A stretch of DNA of 64,000 bases from Adineta ricciae (Eukaryota > Rotifera > Eurotatoria > Adinetida > Adinetidae): positions 124,001 to 188,000 of the forward strand of contig CAJNOJ010000106.1 of NCBI GenBank assembly GCA_905250025.1. Direction: 5' to 3'. The notes below the pieces were generated by a model. The model saw only the letters and a list, made by a program, of their open reading frames with translations. It had not been told where the DNA came from and made no database searches. Within the stretch, counting starts at the first letter, position 1; the number at the start of each line of letters is the position of its first letter. This document shows, piece after piece, positions 12,158 through 23,197 of this stretch. Position numbers and translations under genes: made by a program.

Positions 12158-13949
12158 TTAGTCGATTTCTTCGAAATTTGTCGATGGAATTTTATCAATC
12201 GGATTAGTGAGGAGATATTTTCCTATTTGAAAAACAGTATCATTCGATAGATTCAATGTAGTTAACAAAGAATTGATTATTTTTGATTCGATTAGACGAG
12301 GCATCAGTGTTGGCAGTTTAATCGTCAATCTAAATGATCCAAATAGATATTTTTAAGAGAATTTCTATGATTGACATACAAATGAAGGAGAAATATCGTC
12401 ATAATGGTCCATTCATTTGGTTTTAATGTGATATTTTCACTATTGAAACTAAACAAAAGGAAAGTTTGGATAGTTTTGGTTTTTATCAAAGAAAGTACTT
12501 TAATGTTAAGAGAAATTCCGAGAGAATTGTTCGGATATCCTGTGCGATTGCTTGATGTGTGCTCTCGCTCAAGATTTGTTTGAGACTACAGCAGAAAAGT
12601 ATCAATCCGAAGAAAAAATAAGTAGAAATTCTACCAAGTCATGACTTTGTCACCGACGATTGACAAGCGAATAGATTGTTGTGAGTAGGCGTCAACTGGA
12701 GGTAATGCTATAGCGGATGATGTTGATGTTTCCTGTTAAATACATTTAATGGGATGCAAAACAGCACAAAAAAGCCTACTTCATCTGTTTGTTCGTTTTT
12801 TCCAAAGAAAAACTCTTTCACTTTAATTTCGTATTGACTTTGTGCGGTAGTTTTTTGCAATTGTTCCAATGTTGGGAGTTTTCTCTCTGCGCGCTTATTC
12901 TCGGATGACATGAGATCTTCAACATCGAGTTTGTTTACTAATTGTTGGTATCGTTGAGGATCTATCGGAATAGCAGATGGCGTCGTATTGTTTTCGAGAT
13001 AATCTTTGCTTTTATTGCTTAACCATTCCGATAAACAAGTAATCACAAAATCAATTGTCGGATTATCTGTGCGAATACAATCAGGTAAAGAGATTTGTTG
13101 AAGTTTTTGTTCAACAAAATCAGTTTTCGGAAGACGAGCAGCACGAGATTTGTAATACGCATCACGAGCACTTTGAAGTTCCTGGAATTCGTCATCGTCT
13201 GATGACGACGAAGATGTCGAAACACGACGTTGAGGAATCGAACGATTGTAGTTCGATTGCGAGATGATTGTACTCGTATCCGGTAGTGCTTTACTAAAGA
13301 TATTTCGTTTAGAAATAGGTGAGTTGAATCTCTATATTACTTGAGAGATTCAGGAGTGAGTAAATCTATCTGCAGTGCTTTTTCTTGTTCGCGAGCCCAT
13401 ACAGGTGAAGAAGGAATTTGTTTCTCGAAATATTTCGATGCTTTATAGCAAAATACCGAGCAAAAGAACTGCAAAATTGCAAATTTAAATTCATCAGAAT
13501 GTCATTTGCTGGTTCTCTCGTACTCGTCTTTCTGTTGTATCGATTACTTTGTTGACTTTGACATTAATATAATATTGATGAATCGGAGTCTAAAAATAAC
13601 GTCGACATATGTCTAATTAACATTTGTGAGATATTATAAATATACATCTTTCGGCAGTGAATTAGAACAGAGAGGATAACCACAAATATTTCTCAATGCA
13701 CGATCTTCATTAACACCTCGATATCGTTCTTGATCGATCAGATTCGCCTATGAAAAAAGAAAATGGATAAGAAGAGAAATATTTAGGTGATTTAACGATT
13801 ACCGAAGTGATCAATGTTTCAGCAGTAACTTTATCTGTTTCGATTAAAGTCAACGATGTGTTCAAAGCTCGCTTTTCGCATGCCTTTCGTTGTTCGATCT
13901 TTGCTCGAAGTTCTTCAATTCTCGATTGATCTATTGTGTTCGAACTCAT
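12158..13949 (-). CDS. RPAP2: RNA polymerase II-associated protein 2 (RTR1-type CTD Ser5 phosphatase)
   Basis: RPAP2/Rtr1 dephosphorylates Ser5 of the RNA polymerase II CTD and helps import the polymerase. The start [20 protein letters not shown] is followed by a helical segment. Three short exons then form the RTR1 zinc domain: [20 protein letters not shown] (Cys-x4-Cys), the [19 protein letters not shown] stretch, and [19 protein letters not shown] with PVWAREQE. These match the human pattern [42 protein letters not shown]. A long acidic exon follows (13046 region, [14 protein letters not shown]; then [20 protein letters not shown]), and the C-terminal helices end ...NFEEID at 12158. The ATG directly abuts a TATTTCAG acceptor and is 90 nt from the HUS1 stop. 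Confidence 0.85.
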
Positions 13950-13965
13950 CTGAAATAGTCTTTCT
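13950..13965 (-). promoter_or_regulatory. Probable trans-splice acceptor before RPAP2
   Basis: The minus-strand sequence GAAAGACTATTTCAG ends exactly at the RPAP2 ATG. The HUS1 stop (14040-14042) is 90 nt upstream. An acceptor abutting the start codon with no plausible donor nearby suggests spliced-leader addition to a polycistronic transcript. A cis-spliced 5' UTR intron starting upstream cannot be excluded. Confidence 0.55.
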
Positions 13966-14039
13966 CGATTAGATCAAGTGTATATAACAAAGAAAATATC
14001 GCTTTTTTTTCTCAAATGAAATGTACATAATGTGAGAGA

Positions 14040-17000
14040 TTAGAGTTGAATGGAAGGTAAGATACATTGAAGAGTAAAATATTCAGCAACAATGCAGATG
14101 TGTAACATGCTGTTATTACAGAAATCTAAATGAGGATAAATAAAGAAAAAAAAACGAGATAAATGAGGAATTTCTACGTACTGAGAACCATCTTTTCAGC
14201 ATGTGGCTGTTGAGAATGGAGTAACTGAGCAAATTTCTTTATATCCAGACGCACTTCGGCTGTTTCAAGAGAATCTGTTGATGAGCGTGACTGTTGTGTG
14301 ATTGGCAAATTCAATTGCGAAAGATCAGCTCCATCTGCATCTAAATTACTCGTTTATCTCGATTGTAAATTGTGAAATCTGATCTTACTCATTGTCGACG
14401 GATCTTGTAAACCAGTGAAATACGTCGCAACTTGAGCAGTATCAGTTTCGACTTTCACAGTCATGTCACCTGCTTTATTTGCTTGTAACATCTAACAAAG
14501 AGAGAATAAATATTTCCTTAGAAAATGCGAGCCTACCACAAAATTACACATGGCCTTCATTCGATCGATGATGTTTTTCAATGTTTTCAACTTCGAAATC
14601 GTAATCGTAATCTAAACAAACAAGCCTATCTTTCCTTTTATTTATTTGATGCGATATTAAGACAAGTCGCCTGATTACATAAGTGTCATAAGTAGCATGT
14701 TTCTCTAGGGTATGTATTAATGTATGGCATGCTTTGGCAATTCTAGATTACAACATTCCAACATATTGACCTTTATGTAAGTGTTGATAATGATCATTGC
14801 AATAAACAACAATCAGAATGATCTCAAGTTGAAGACAATGATATGGTTCATCGATTGTAAACGACAAGATGATTCATCAAATGTTATCTTGTCTCTACAT
14901 GTCTTTGGCAATTTGACTTGCGGCAAATTCTGTTAGTTCGTTCTGTTTTTCCCTCTCTGCCTCTTTCCACTTCATCATGAGGAAAAGAAGAACGGAAGTT
15001 GATCTAATATTTCTTGTAATCCGCTTGATCATCGCGTCAACACTGTTCCAGATAGTTTTAATTGAGATCAACCCTCTCTCCTAGTCAAAACATCAGTTGT
15101 TTTCTGCTTTTCTTTTTCTCCATACATTGTCCCAAAAATCTCTTGATGACGAATGCTGACTTCGCTCCAGACTAATATTTTCTATCTGTAAGTGTATGTC
15201 TGCATACTATAGTTCTTTCGCTTTAATATTTCTCTTGCTCCCGTTAACGGTAATAATCCACCACCGCTAGTTTCCTTCGTATTCTTCTGTTCCTTTACAG
15301 CCACACGACACACATTGCGTTTTCCCACTCCTCCTTTCTCTCTCTCTCCCCTTCTATTTGACTAGTGCACGTCGCTTCTTCTTATGTAAAATGGCAGTCT
15401 GCGTATTGCCGTACGCATATTTATTATGTGGTAGACGAAAGAAAGAGTTTTTCCTGCTTGTCGGTTGAAAGAAAACGAGATACTAACTAAATAGACAAGC
15501 ACAATAAAAAAAGGGAAAATTTCTTCTTCGTCGGTTCACTGAATCGTATCTCTTTAATGGGTAAGTTGTCTCGATTGAATCTGACTTCATTTTCCGCTTG
15601 AAGGAAGCTGCCGAGTTGTTTGTTTTGTTTTCGCTGACTCAGTAAATTGATAACAGAGAAGCTAAACAACGATCATCTTGAGTGTAATAGGAAACGTGAC
15701 TTGCCCTGCTTCAATAGATTGCCAAGGTCATCGCGAAGAAAAATGTTGATTAATACAATAGGGAAGGAAAGATCGAATCATCAGAAACTGTAGTGACGTC
15801 GATATCAATCGGTATGAATATATCGATAGACGCACGTATAGTTTTTTATATGGCAATGAGTTAGTAACGACGAGAATAAACAGTAGTTCTTCGATTCTGC
15901 AAGATGTTGTTGTTTTCTTCGGCTTTTTCATCTTCTGTCTTATCATAATGACAGAGAATATGCCAAGCAGAAGACTTTCAATCATTTCAGTATATTAAGC
16001 AAGAAAGTAACTAACGATGATAAGCGAGTTTTTTCTTCATTTTCTTTTCTAGTATTTCCTATTGATTGTCATTCATCGATATCGATGAATTACTTTTCAA
16101 GAATATCGAAACTATGAGGAAGAATGCCATGGTGCATCGAAGTGCCTTTTTCTTCCTTCTTTTCTCTCTCTTCATTTCCTAATCATAATTTATTGTCGTC
16201 ACTTCTTTTCACAATGACTTTTATTCTTAACATTATTAATTTATCATCATCATCCGTCCATACATCATCAATGTCAGCATGTTCACCATATTTCATTTCA
16301 ACAAATATTGATATCCGTACGACTTATCAATACATTCAACCATGCCCCGTCTCAACACCTTGTCGATGTTTGTGTGAAATCGAGAGTAAACGTTTATGGA
16401 TCGATTGTTTCGATCAGCAATTGAAAATTTTTCCAGTATTTTCGAAAATCACAACGGATAAGGGACGAATTGAGTGGAATGTTGATCTTGCGTTCAATCA
16501 ATTTGATACCGTGTCGATGAAACAATCCATGTGGGTACCGGATGACATGCACATACGAAATTTAGTGTTGTCGGGAGCATTGGCTTATGATCTGATTGTT
16601 CAGTTGAATTTAACTCATCGAAACTTGATCAATCTCTGGCCAAGTCAACGGCACCTGCCAATTATTGACGATCAATTTGAATTATTTGATGATTATCGAA
16701 TGGATCAATCGGAAGAAGAGGTAAACCAGCAAGGTTTTTGTTTGTAGGACAAATTCAACAGGATTTTCATTTAGGAAAACGATGATATCAAAGAACTTTT
16801 TCGAATCAAACGATCGATATCTCCAGTAAATGTCGAACGCACGCGTCTTCTAACTGAATTAACGTTAAAACTCCGTGAGAAAACTAAACGTATTACGACA
16901 TTTACTTTACCCTTAGCCGGTGAACCTTCACCAGTATCAAATCTTTATCTCGATCACAATTCTCTCGATTCGATACCTCTTCAAGCCTTATATAATGCGA

Positions 17001-18695
17001 CAGGTTTACAAGAAATCTATTTATCATTCAACAATATCATTCATTTACCAGCATACGCTTTCGGCTTCGCTCATCATTTGACTCGTGTTGATTTGTCATA
17101 TAATCGAATCATTTCAATCGATAATTCAACATTTCAACGACATCCCAAAGCCTTCGCTGGTCCATTTCTTATCGATTATCTCGACTTATCTCATAATCAA
17201 ATCGCTATCTTAGAAGAGAATGTCTTTTCTTATTTAGTCAATCTACGTTTGTTAAAATTAGAACATAATCAGATTCATTCTATCTCTGCACACACATGGA
17301 CAGGTCTATATCGGTTGAAATATCTCGATTTATCTCATAATTCCATCGAAAATTTCACTCAAGCGTTCTACAGCGGCTATCTCAATGAATTAAATCATCT
17401 GAAGGTGACGTCGAATAGCTTAACACAGATCGGCTCTTGTGAATTTTTATCACTAAAACGCTTAACCAAACTCAATCTAAGTGGAAATAACATCACAACC
17501 ATCGATACTTGTTCATTCTATGGTCTTCATCAAACAAAGAAAACTTCACCATTGAATGTTCATCTACGTGCTAATCAACTCGAAGCAATTCATCCATGTA
17601 CATTCAAAGATTTCGCACGATCAACTGTCTATTTGGAGAACAATCCATTGGTATGCAACTGTTCATTTAATTATCTTCTACAAAACCAGCAATCAATTGC
17701 ATACACAGGACAGGAATGCCGAGGCGGATTTGTTTATCAAACCGAGCAACAAGTAGGTTTGCCTGCTATCCGAAAGACAAATTCAACAACGATGAAAAAA
17801 CCATTAAACATTTCAACAACATGTCGAGACGCTTACAGAACTTATCAAGACCTATGTCTGAAAACTGATTGTCTTAACGAATGTGCTCCCAATGAACGTT
17901 TTATTATCCAAGTGACGACAGTACCTCCTCCAAGTGGTGTCGTATTTCTCTACAATCGAACTTCACTTTTGATGATTGTAATTGTTCTTGTTCATTATAG
18001 TCGTTTTCTTTTCATTTGTAATATTTGTGATATATGAAAACAAAACGCAGAGATAGTTTACTTACATCACATGGAGGAATGTTTGGTGCTTGAAAATCGA
18101 TCCTAGAAAACACGATGGAATAGATCACACTGCTTGTCATTTGAATTACCAATGTTTATGAGCAAGTAAATGAATAGGAATGTCACAGGTAAATTGTCGT
18201 TCAGTCATTGCTGATGAAATCTAACGAAGATTCTTTTCTTTTTTTTTGGTATCTCAGAGAAAAGACTCTTCTCTCTACTTACGACTTCGGTATCGATACT
18301 TAAGCATGGATTATTGTGTTTTTTAATGAGACGAAGTTTCAATAATCGAGCTTGTTGTGCTGGTTTGAGAGCACGTAATAGTTCTTCGAACATGATTTCA
18401 ATGTAAATTTCATTTGCTAATGGTGATAAACCATCCATGATGTAATCATCGAAAAATCGAATCGGATCTAACTCGATCCAAAGTGAAACACCACCGCCGA
18501 AGGATTTGTCACCAAGAATTAAATATAATTTATCTGCAGTTAAGCGAAGCACACCGGATTTGGCCATTTTCGAAACACCGGTTATGATCTCTGCAGTTCA
18601 AGAAAGGTTTAGAAGAATTTCGAAGAGAAACGTTTTGACCTACTGGTGAATTTATTTATTGTTGTACTATTATGTAATTTAGCACGAAATTTCAT
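14040..18695 (-). CDS. HUS1: HUS1 checkpoint clamp component, with a 3.45 kb intron hosting another gene
   Basis: Subunit of the RAD9-RAD1-HUS1 DNA-damage checkpoint clamp, nuclear. Exons: 18644-18695 (MKFRAKLHNSTTINKFT), 18283-18590 (SGVLRLTADKLYLILGDKSF, GGVSLWIELDPIRFFDDYIM), 18150-18220 (CDIPIHLLAHKHW), 18066-18102 (IDFQAPNIPPCD). After the long intron come 14537-14611 (SKLKTLKNIIDRMKAMCNFV), then exons with MTVKVETDTAQVATYFTGLQ and TAEVRLDIKKFAQLLHSQQP, and a final exon ending CILPSIQL at 14040. The first four exons total exactly 156 codons and every join keeps frame. Each block aligns with human HUS1 in order (FRAKI, GGVSMWCELE, HDIPIKVIPRKLWKDLQEP, TMKSVVEKMKNI, EVHIDIRKLLQFLAGQQ, SLQYFIPALS). 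The start lies 27 nt after an acceptor-like TTTTTTTTAG. All introns are short except 14612-18065. Confidence 0.92.
14612..16123. other. HUS1 intron sequence upstream of the nested LRR gene
   Basis: About 1.5 kb of the HUS1 intron lies between its downstream exon and the start of the antisense LRR gene. It presumably holds the promoter of that gene. Open frames here are short and unconvincing. No transposon ends or repeats were recognised. Confidence 0.5.
16124..18037 (+). CDS. Secreted or membrane-attached leucine-rich repeat protein, nested in HUS1
   Basis: Two exons (16124-16720 and 16775-18037, 54-nt intron) give about 619 residues. A hydrophobic N-terminal region (FTMTFILNIINL) suggests a signal peptide; the true ATG may be 16124 or the internal Met near 16214. 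A Cys-rich LRRNT-like segment follows (CPVSTPCRCLCEIESKRLWI). Exon 2 holds about nine typical extracellular LRRs (NLYLDHNSLDSIPLQALYNA, IDYLDLSHNQIAILEENVFS, LKYLDLSHNSIENFTQAFYS, LTKLNLSGNNITTIDTCSFY). Next comes an LRRCT-like cap (NPLVCNCSFNYLL ... CRGG), a Cys-rich tail, and a C-terminal hydrophobic stretch (LLMIVIVLVHYSRFLFI) that could be a membrane or GPI-anchor signal. Likely an adhesion or receptor-like surface protein; no orthologue named. Its stop is 28 nt from a HUS1 exon. Confidence 0.85.
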
Positions 18696-18722
18696 TTTGA
18701 ATGAAACAGATGTATTGGTGAT

Positions 18723-18732
18723 CTAAAAAAAA
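18723..18732 (-). promoter_or_regulatory. Probable trans-splice acceptor before HUS1
   Basis: On the minus strand a run of eight T then AG (TTTTTTTTAG) lies 16 nt after the ADCK2 stop codon and 27 nt before the HUS1 ATG. The position between two closely packed genes on the same strand suggests a spliced-leader acceptor. Confidence 0.6.
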
Positions 18733-18740
18733 GTTTACAA

Positions 18741-20589
18741 TTAAACTAAATTTTGCTCGGTTTTGTTGAATAATCGTGACCACCACGATGAATTGATGAT
18801 ATTTCTTTTAAAAAGTCCATTTAAATAACTTTTTACAAGTCGAAAATCTTTCTGTAAAAAAGGTCGTGCCGCATTGACAAAATCGAATTCAGGATCGAGT
18901 TGCCTTCCAATCCCTTCGATAATAATCGTTCCCAAAGCCAATGTCGTAAAATTGGACTCCATTTTAATATGATATTTCTTTCCCAAATCCAACACACTGC
19001 GTAAGATCAGTCCGACTTCCAGATGTTTCAACGGAGTATGAAGAACTTTCTCAATTAAAACAGCCATTTCTTTCCGAAAGCCAATTTTGGATTGTTCATC
19101 GATTTCCTCTGCATTCGGAGCACGTTCGATCAATAGAGTCGCTGCTTCTGTACTATCGTAATTCGCAATAGCTCGAAAAAGATCGTAAAAATTTCTTTTA
19201 TCACGTCGATTTAGCGAAGAAGTTAAGCCAACATCGAGAAAGATGATAATGGGCTCACGAGGGTTTTTCTCATCAAGACGAACGAGAATGTTTCCAGGAT
19301 GAAGATCAGCGTGAATCTTAAGAAAAGTCAACATGAAAGAAATGGATCTGATTGAATTTTTTGCTTACAAAATTGTCAACGAAGAGCATCTTGAGATAAG
19401 CATTAACTCCGAGATAGGCTAATTTCTTTCGAATTTCGGGATCGGTACATGATTCCATGAAATCGTTTAGTAACTGTCCACTTTCATAACTTTGAAAGAG
19501 AATATCTTGTGTTGTGGGTAATGACAGATAGACATGTGGAAATTTGATGCTTGATTGATATTTCTGAAAATTTCGTTCGAAAATTTGTAGATTTTTTGTT
19601 TCGATCATTAAATTTGTCTGCAGTAACATATTCTTTGTAAAGGCTTGAATGTTATCTTCGATATTCAACCATTGAAATGTTTCCTTCGAAACAAATTTGG
19701 TCAATAAACGTGTAAAAATGTTTAAAATTTTCAAATCATAATAAATTGTATATTGAACATCTGGATGACGAACTTTCATGATTAAATTGAGATCGCCAAC
19801 TTTACATCGATAAACTTGAGCAATTGCACCACTTGCTAATGGTTTTGTGAGAAAATTTGACGACTTGATATAAATGTGATTCTCTTCGAGTAACCTTCGG
19901 GTTTGAGATTCAGAATGGGTTGGTGCATTTGAATGAAGTTCATTGAAAACTGAACAAAATTCAGTGGAAAAAAGATCAGGCCGTGTGGCCATCCATTGAC
20001 CTAACTTAATAAAACAAGGACCACACAGTTCAAATGATCTGAAAAAGATAGAAATGAAAGGTTTGTGGAGAATTTAATAAGCAAAAACTAACCGTCGAAG
20101 TGTATAACACCATTTTTCATAGAGATGCGGAGCAAATGTGTCTTGATAAAAGTAGAAGATCAGAACTGGTGTAAAGATGACAATTAATTTTAATGTTCGA
20201 AAAAATAAGCGAATAGGAACGAGAAATGCTGATGAACGATTTGTATACAATTCCGAATTGAGTAAATGTTGAGTTTGGGAAAGAAGTTTATCGAGCTCAG
20301 ATTGAGGAACAGATTCCGTATTTTCATCGATATTTTCTTCTTTTCTATCAGCTTGAATTAATGGGAAAAGATCTCGAAGATACTTTCCGTAGATAACATA
20401 ACCAATTGGTATACCAGCGGACACAACAGTGATCGTTAACGGCCAAAAACGACGATACCACGGACGGATTTGTCCTCGTCGGGGCAATTCGGATAGATAA
20501 CGACGGGATGGCGAACGAAGAACAAGTCGAGAATGACGAATATATGCTGAACTATAACGAACTAAGTGACTAGTTATTCGAGGAAACAT
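18741..20589 (-). CDS. ADCK2: ADCK2-like ABC1/COQ8-family atypical kinase
   Basis: Mitochondrial UbiB/ABC1-family kinase-like protein; ADCK2 is linked to coenzyme Q and fatty-acid metabolism. Three exons: 20093-20589, 19369-20038 and 18741-19316, joining in frame. The N-terminus is Arg-rich (YLSELPRRGQIRPWYRR), fitting mitochondrial targeting, with hydrophobic segments PLTITVVSAGIPIGYVIYG and LKLIVIFTPVLIFYFY. The KxGQ signature of the family is present as CFIKLGQWMATRPDLFS. The nucleotide-binding part has LASGAIAQVYRCKVGDLNLI with MKVRHPDVQ, the catalytic loop is IHADLHPGNILV, and FLDVGLTSSL replaces the DFG region. MESNFTTLALGTIIIEGIGR with LDPEFDFVNAARPFL matches ADCK2 rather than COQ8A or ADCK1/5. 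It is the first gene of the operon-like cluster; no splice acceptor is seen close to its ATG. Confidence 0.88.
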
Positions 20590-21016
20590 GATTAAACGAT
20601 TAGATTTGAGAATAAATGAGTTTGCACCGAAATTATGTTTGATAGATAATTTTGGATCGATCGAGGTACTTAATGGACCAACGATGCGTTAAAAACGATC
20701 ATAGATGTCTATGGTAGTCACAAATTTTCGTCCGTTACTATCAGAAACGTAACTTTTCTTTCTTTCAATAAGAAGGACTTAACCCACATGTAATTAAAAT
20801 GGTAATTCAAAGAAAGATATTTCAAATATTTTCTTCTCTATGTTGAGAATACATCGGTTGGTTTCTTCTTTTTTTTATCTCTTGAGTTTGATGACAATAA
20901 AGTCGACAAAACAAGAACACATACAACACAAGTACAAAAAAAGAAAGATGATGGTCATTGTTGACTGTCTTGCTAATTCATTTGTTTGTTTGTGTGTATG
21001 TTTATTCGAATAAAGT
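20590..21016. other. Intergenic region between ADCK2 and RPS9
   Basis: Holds the ADCK2 upstream region and the RPS9 3' UTR. AT-rich; only a low-complexity open frame, no gene recognised. Confidence 0.5.
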
Positions 21017-21775
21017 TTAATCTTCATCGGCATCTTCATCGGCATCGGCACCTTTTTCACCTTTGCGCATATTTTTTCGTTTAACACGACCTAAACAAGA
21101 AATTGACTCGTAAGAAAATCAACGCGATCTTATAGGAATACTAACCTGGTCGGCCACCGCTGGATAATGGTGAACGAAGAGCAAAATCGATGTGTTTTTG
21201 CGAATCAAGTCGAACAATAAATGATGGAATATTGACTACCTGTTTACGAACACTATGAAACGCGAAAAGACGATAGATCAGCTGAGTTGAGAAGGATTTG
21301 TCCTACCGAATATGACGTTGTCGGATAAGTACACGGGCATGGTGAATACTTTTGGCGAGAGCAAGACGTAAAAGTTGAGTTTGAAGACGTCGTTCCAAAA
21401 AGTCTTCAACTTTCAAACCCAAAACGTAATCGAGTTTCATTTTAGATTCGTCAAGTACACCAATTCGGACGAGACGACGAAGCAAAGCATTACCTAAAAA
21501 GAATCGAACAGAAACTTTCTTCGTCATAGCCTTGTTGACTGTTTTTTCGAAGTCGCACCTTCGAATAATCGTTTGGGATCTTTTTCTTCGAGTGTTAATA
21601 ATTCACGAGCAGCTTTGCGAATCTTTGCCAATGTATAACGAACACGCCATACTTCACGTTTGTTTCGTAAACCGAATTTACCGATAAGTTCGAGTTCTTG
21701 ATCGAGACGTTCTTTTTCATATGGACGACGAGGCGTCGAGTAGGTCTTGTTGTATACAAGCGGAACGCGCGGCAT
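21017..21775 (-). CDS. RPS9: 40S ribosomal protein S9 (uS4)
   Basis: Small-subunit ribosomal protein needed for decoding accuracy and 40S assembly. Four exons: 21559-21775, 21307-21493, 21146-21252 and 21017-21090. The sequence follows the very conserved animal protein throughout: [60 protein letters not shown], the S4 RNA-binding segment with [20 protein letters not shown], and [20 protein letters not shown] followed by an acidic tail ([10 protein letters not shown]). A TTTCAG acceptor lies 14 nt before the ATG, implying a 5' UTR intron or a spliced leader. Confidence 0.98.
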
Positions 21776-22244
21776 ATTTGCCTAATGCGATCTGAAACGA
21801 AACAATTCTTCGTGAAGTAAATTTCAAAGACAAATCCCCGTCCAATACATTTCTTTTGAAAATGAATAAATAAATGCCATGGAAAAGTAACAAATAAACA
21901 ATATCATCGTCTCGATTGCTTCTCATTGGTTCACGTATATACACGAAGAATTCCTTATCCGAATCTTTTTACAATCAGAAAAATACGTTTTTCAAACGAA
22001 ATCTTAGATCTAATTTCATCTTAGATCATCAATTTTCTTGTTATTCAAAGCTTACTTCTCTGTAGATGTCCCTCACGACCATAGCTACGGTTTTCCAAGT
22101 ATCCAATAGGAAGCGGTGATGACGAAATAGCTATAAAAACAAAAATTTAACGTAACATATTACTTATTTTATTTACTCTTGGAAGGAAAAAAACAAAAAA
22201 AAATAATATAAAGCTAGATAAAGAGATGCGCGCCATCATTCTCG
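21776..22244. other. Intergenic region between the vWA gene and RPS9
   Basis: Holds the RPS9 upstream region, including a splice acceptor at about 21790, and the 3' end of the neighbouring vWA-domain gene. Nothing else recognised. Confidence 0.5.
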
Positions 22245-23197
22245 TCAATAACTTGGTTGACGACAACGATTTAATAACCAAACGCCTTTGTGTGCCATGA
22301 CTTGACAATGCTTCATTTCACATTGATTTCGTTTGCTTAATCTGGAACAGCAAAACGACGAATTCTTCTCATATTCTTCTTCCTTTATATGGCGAAGTGA
22401 TTGGGAGACTGTATATCCTTGCGAAATAACTGACTCGACAACTGTATGTAACACACGAGCGGCATTGGTCAATGGAATGTACTCTCCACCTGAAATTCGC
22501 TCGTAAATAATGACGATCAATGAAAAACAAGATCCTTACCTGTATTTCGAGCTGTATCAGCGTATAAACTATCACAAATGCTAACTAATTCACCAACGCC
22601 AATGACGATCAATGTAAAATTTCCATCGAGGAAATCATTGGAGATTTTTTCGAGTTGATCACAAGCACAAGGTGCATCAGGATCATGAGCTTTGGATGGA
22701 TTGAGAAATTCTCGGCAAGGTACATCATCAGTTATCAGAAAAACCACATTTTCATGGAAACAATCGGAACTCTACAAAACAAAATCGAATTTTTTTTTAG
22801 TCATTAGTGAATATCTTTTTACTGTTGGACGCCATTCAAAACGAAATGCAGATCGAAGAATGTCACCTAAAATGTTGATAGAAAGAATTTTCATTCGAAA
22901 GAACATCAATGTTTTACAGATGGACATCTTTTTAAGTTGAATATTTTCCTGTCGAGCATTTATTTTATCCATGGATAAGTAATCTTTGAACAGATGGATT
23001 GATTTCGTAAATGGATGAGTGATTGCTATTGAAGAATTCTCTGTTGACTTGTATGTATTCAAAGCTAGCCGAATATCGTAATCGTTTTCAATTAATGGAC
23101 TGATAATCGATGAGATGAGATGTGTAACAACAGATGGGAAAAGATTCGTTGTTGATTTGTCAGCCAGAAGAAAAGCGATATCCAATGAGTCGATCAT
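22245..23197 (-). CDS. von Willebrand factor A-domain protein (shorter paralogue)
   Basis: Four exons (22918-23197, 22823-22866, 22540-22771, 22245-22489) give about 266 residues. The N-terminus MIDSLDIAFLLADKSTTNLF has the beta-strand plus MIDAS-like D-x-S-x-T/S pattern of a vWA domain. The core continues through ILRSAFRFEWRPT, then NVVFLITDDVPC and FTLIVIGVGELVSICDSLYA, then NTGGEYIPLTNAARVLHTVV. This order (metal site, W-R-P, LLIT, VIGVG, GGEYIPL) is shared with the gene at 24432-25872, so the two are tandem paralogues. There is no signal peptide, so the protein is probably intracellular. The tail is Cys-rich (CCSRLSKRNQCEMKHCQ). The 44-nt exon is unusually small. Function unknown. Confidence 0.75.
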
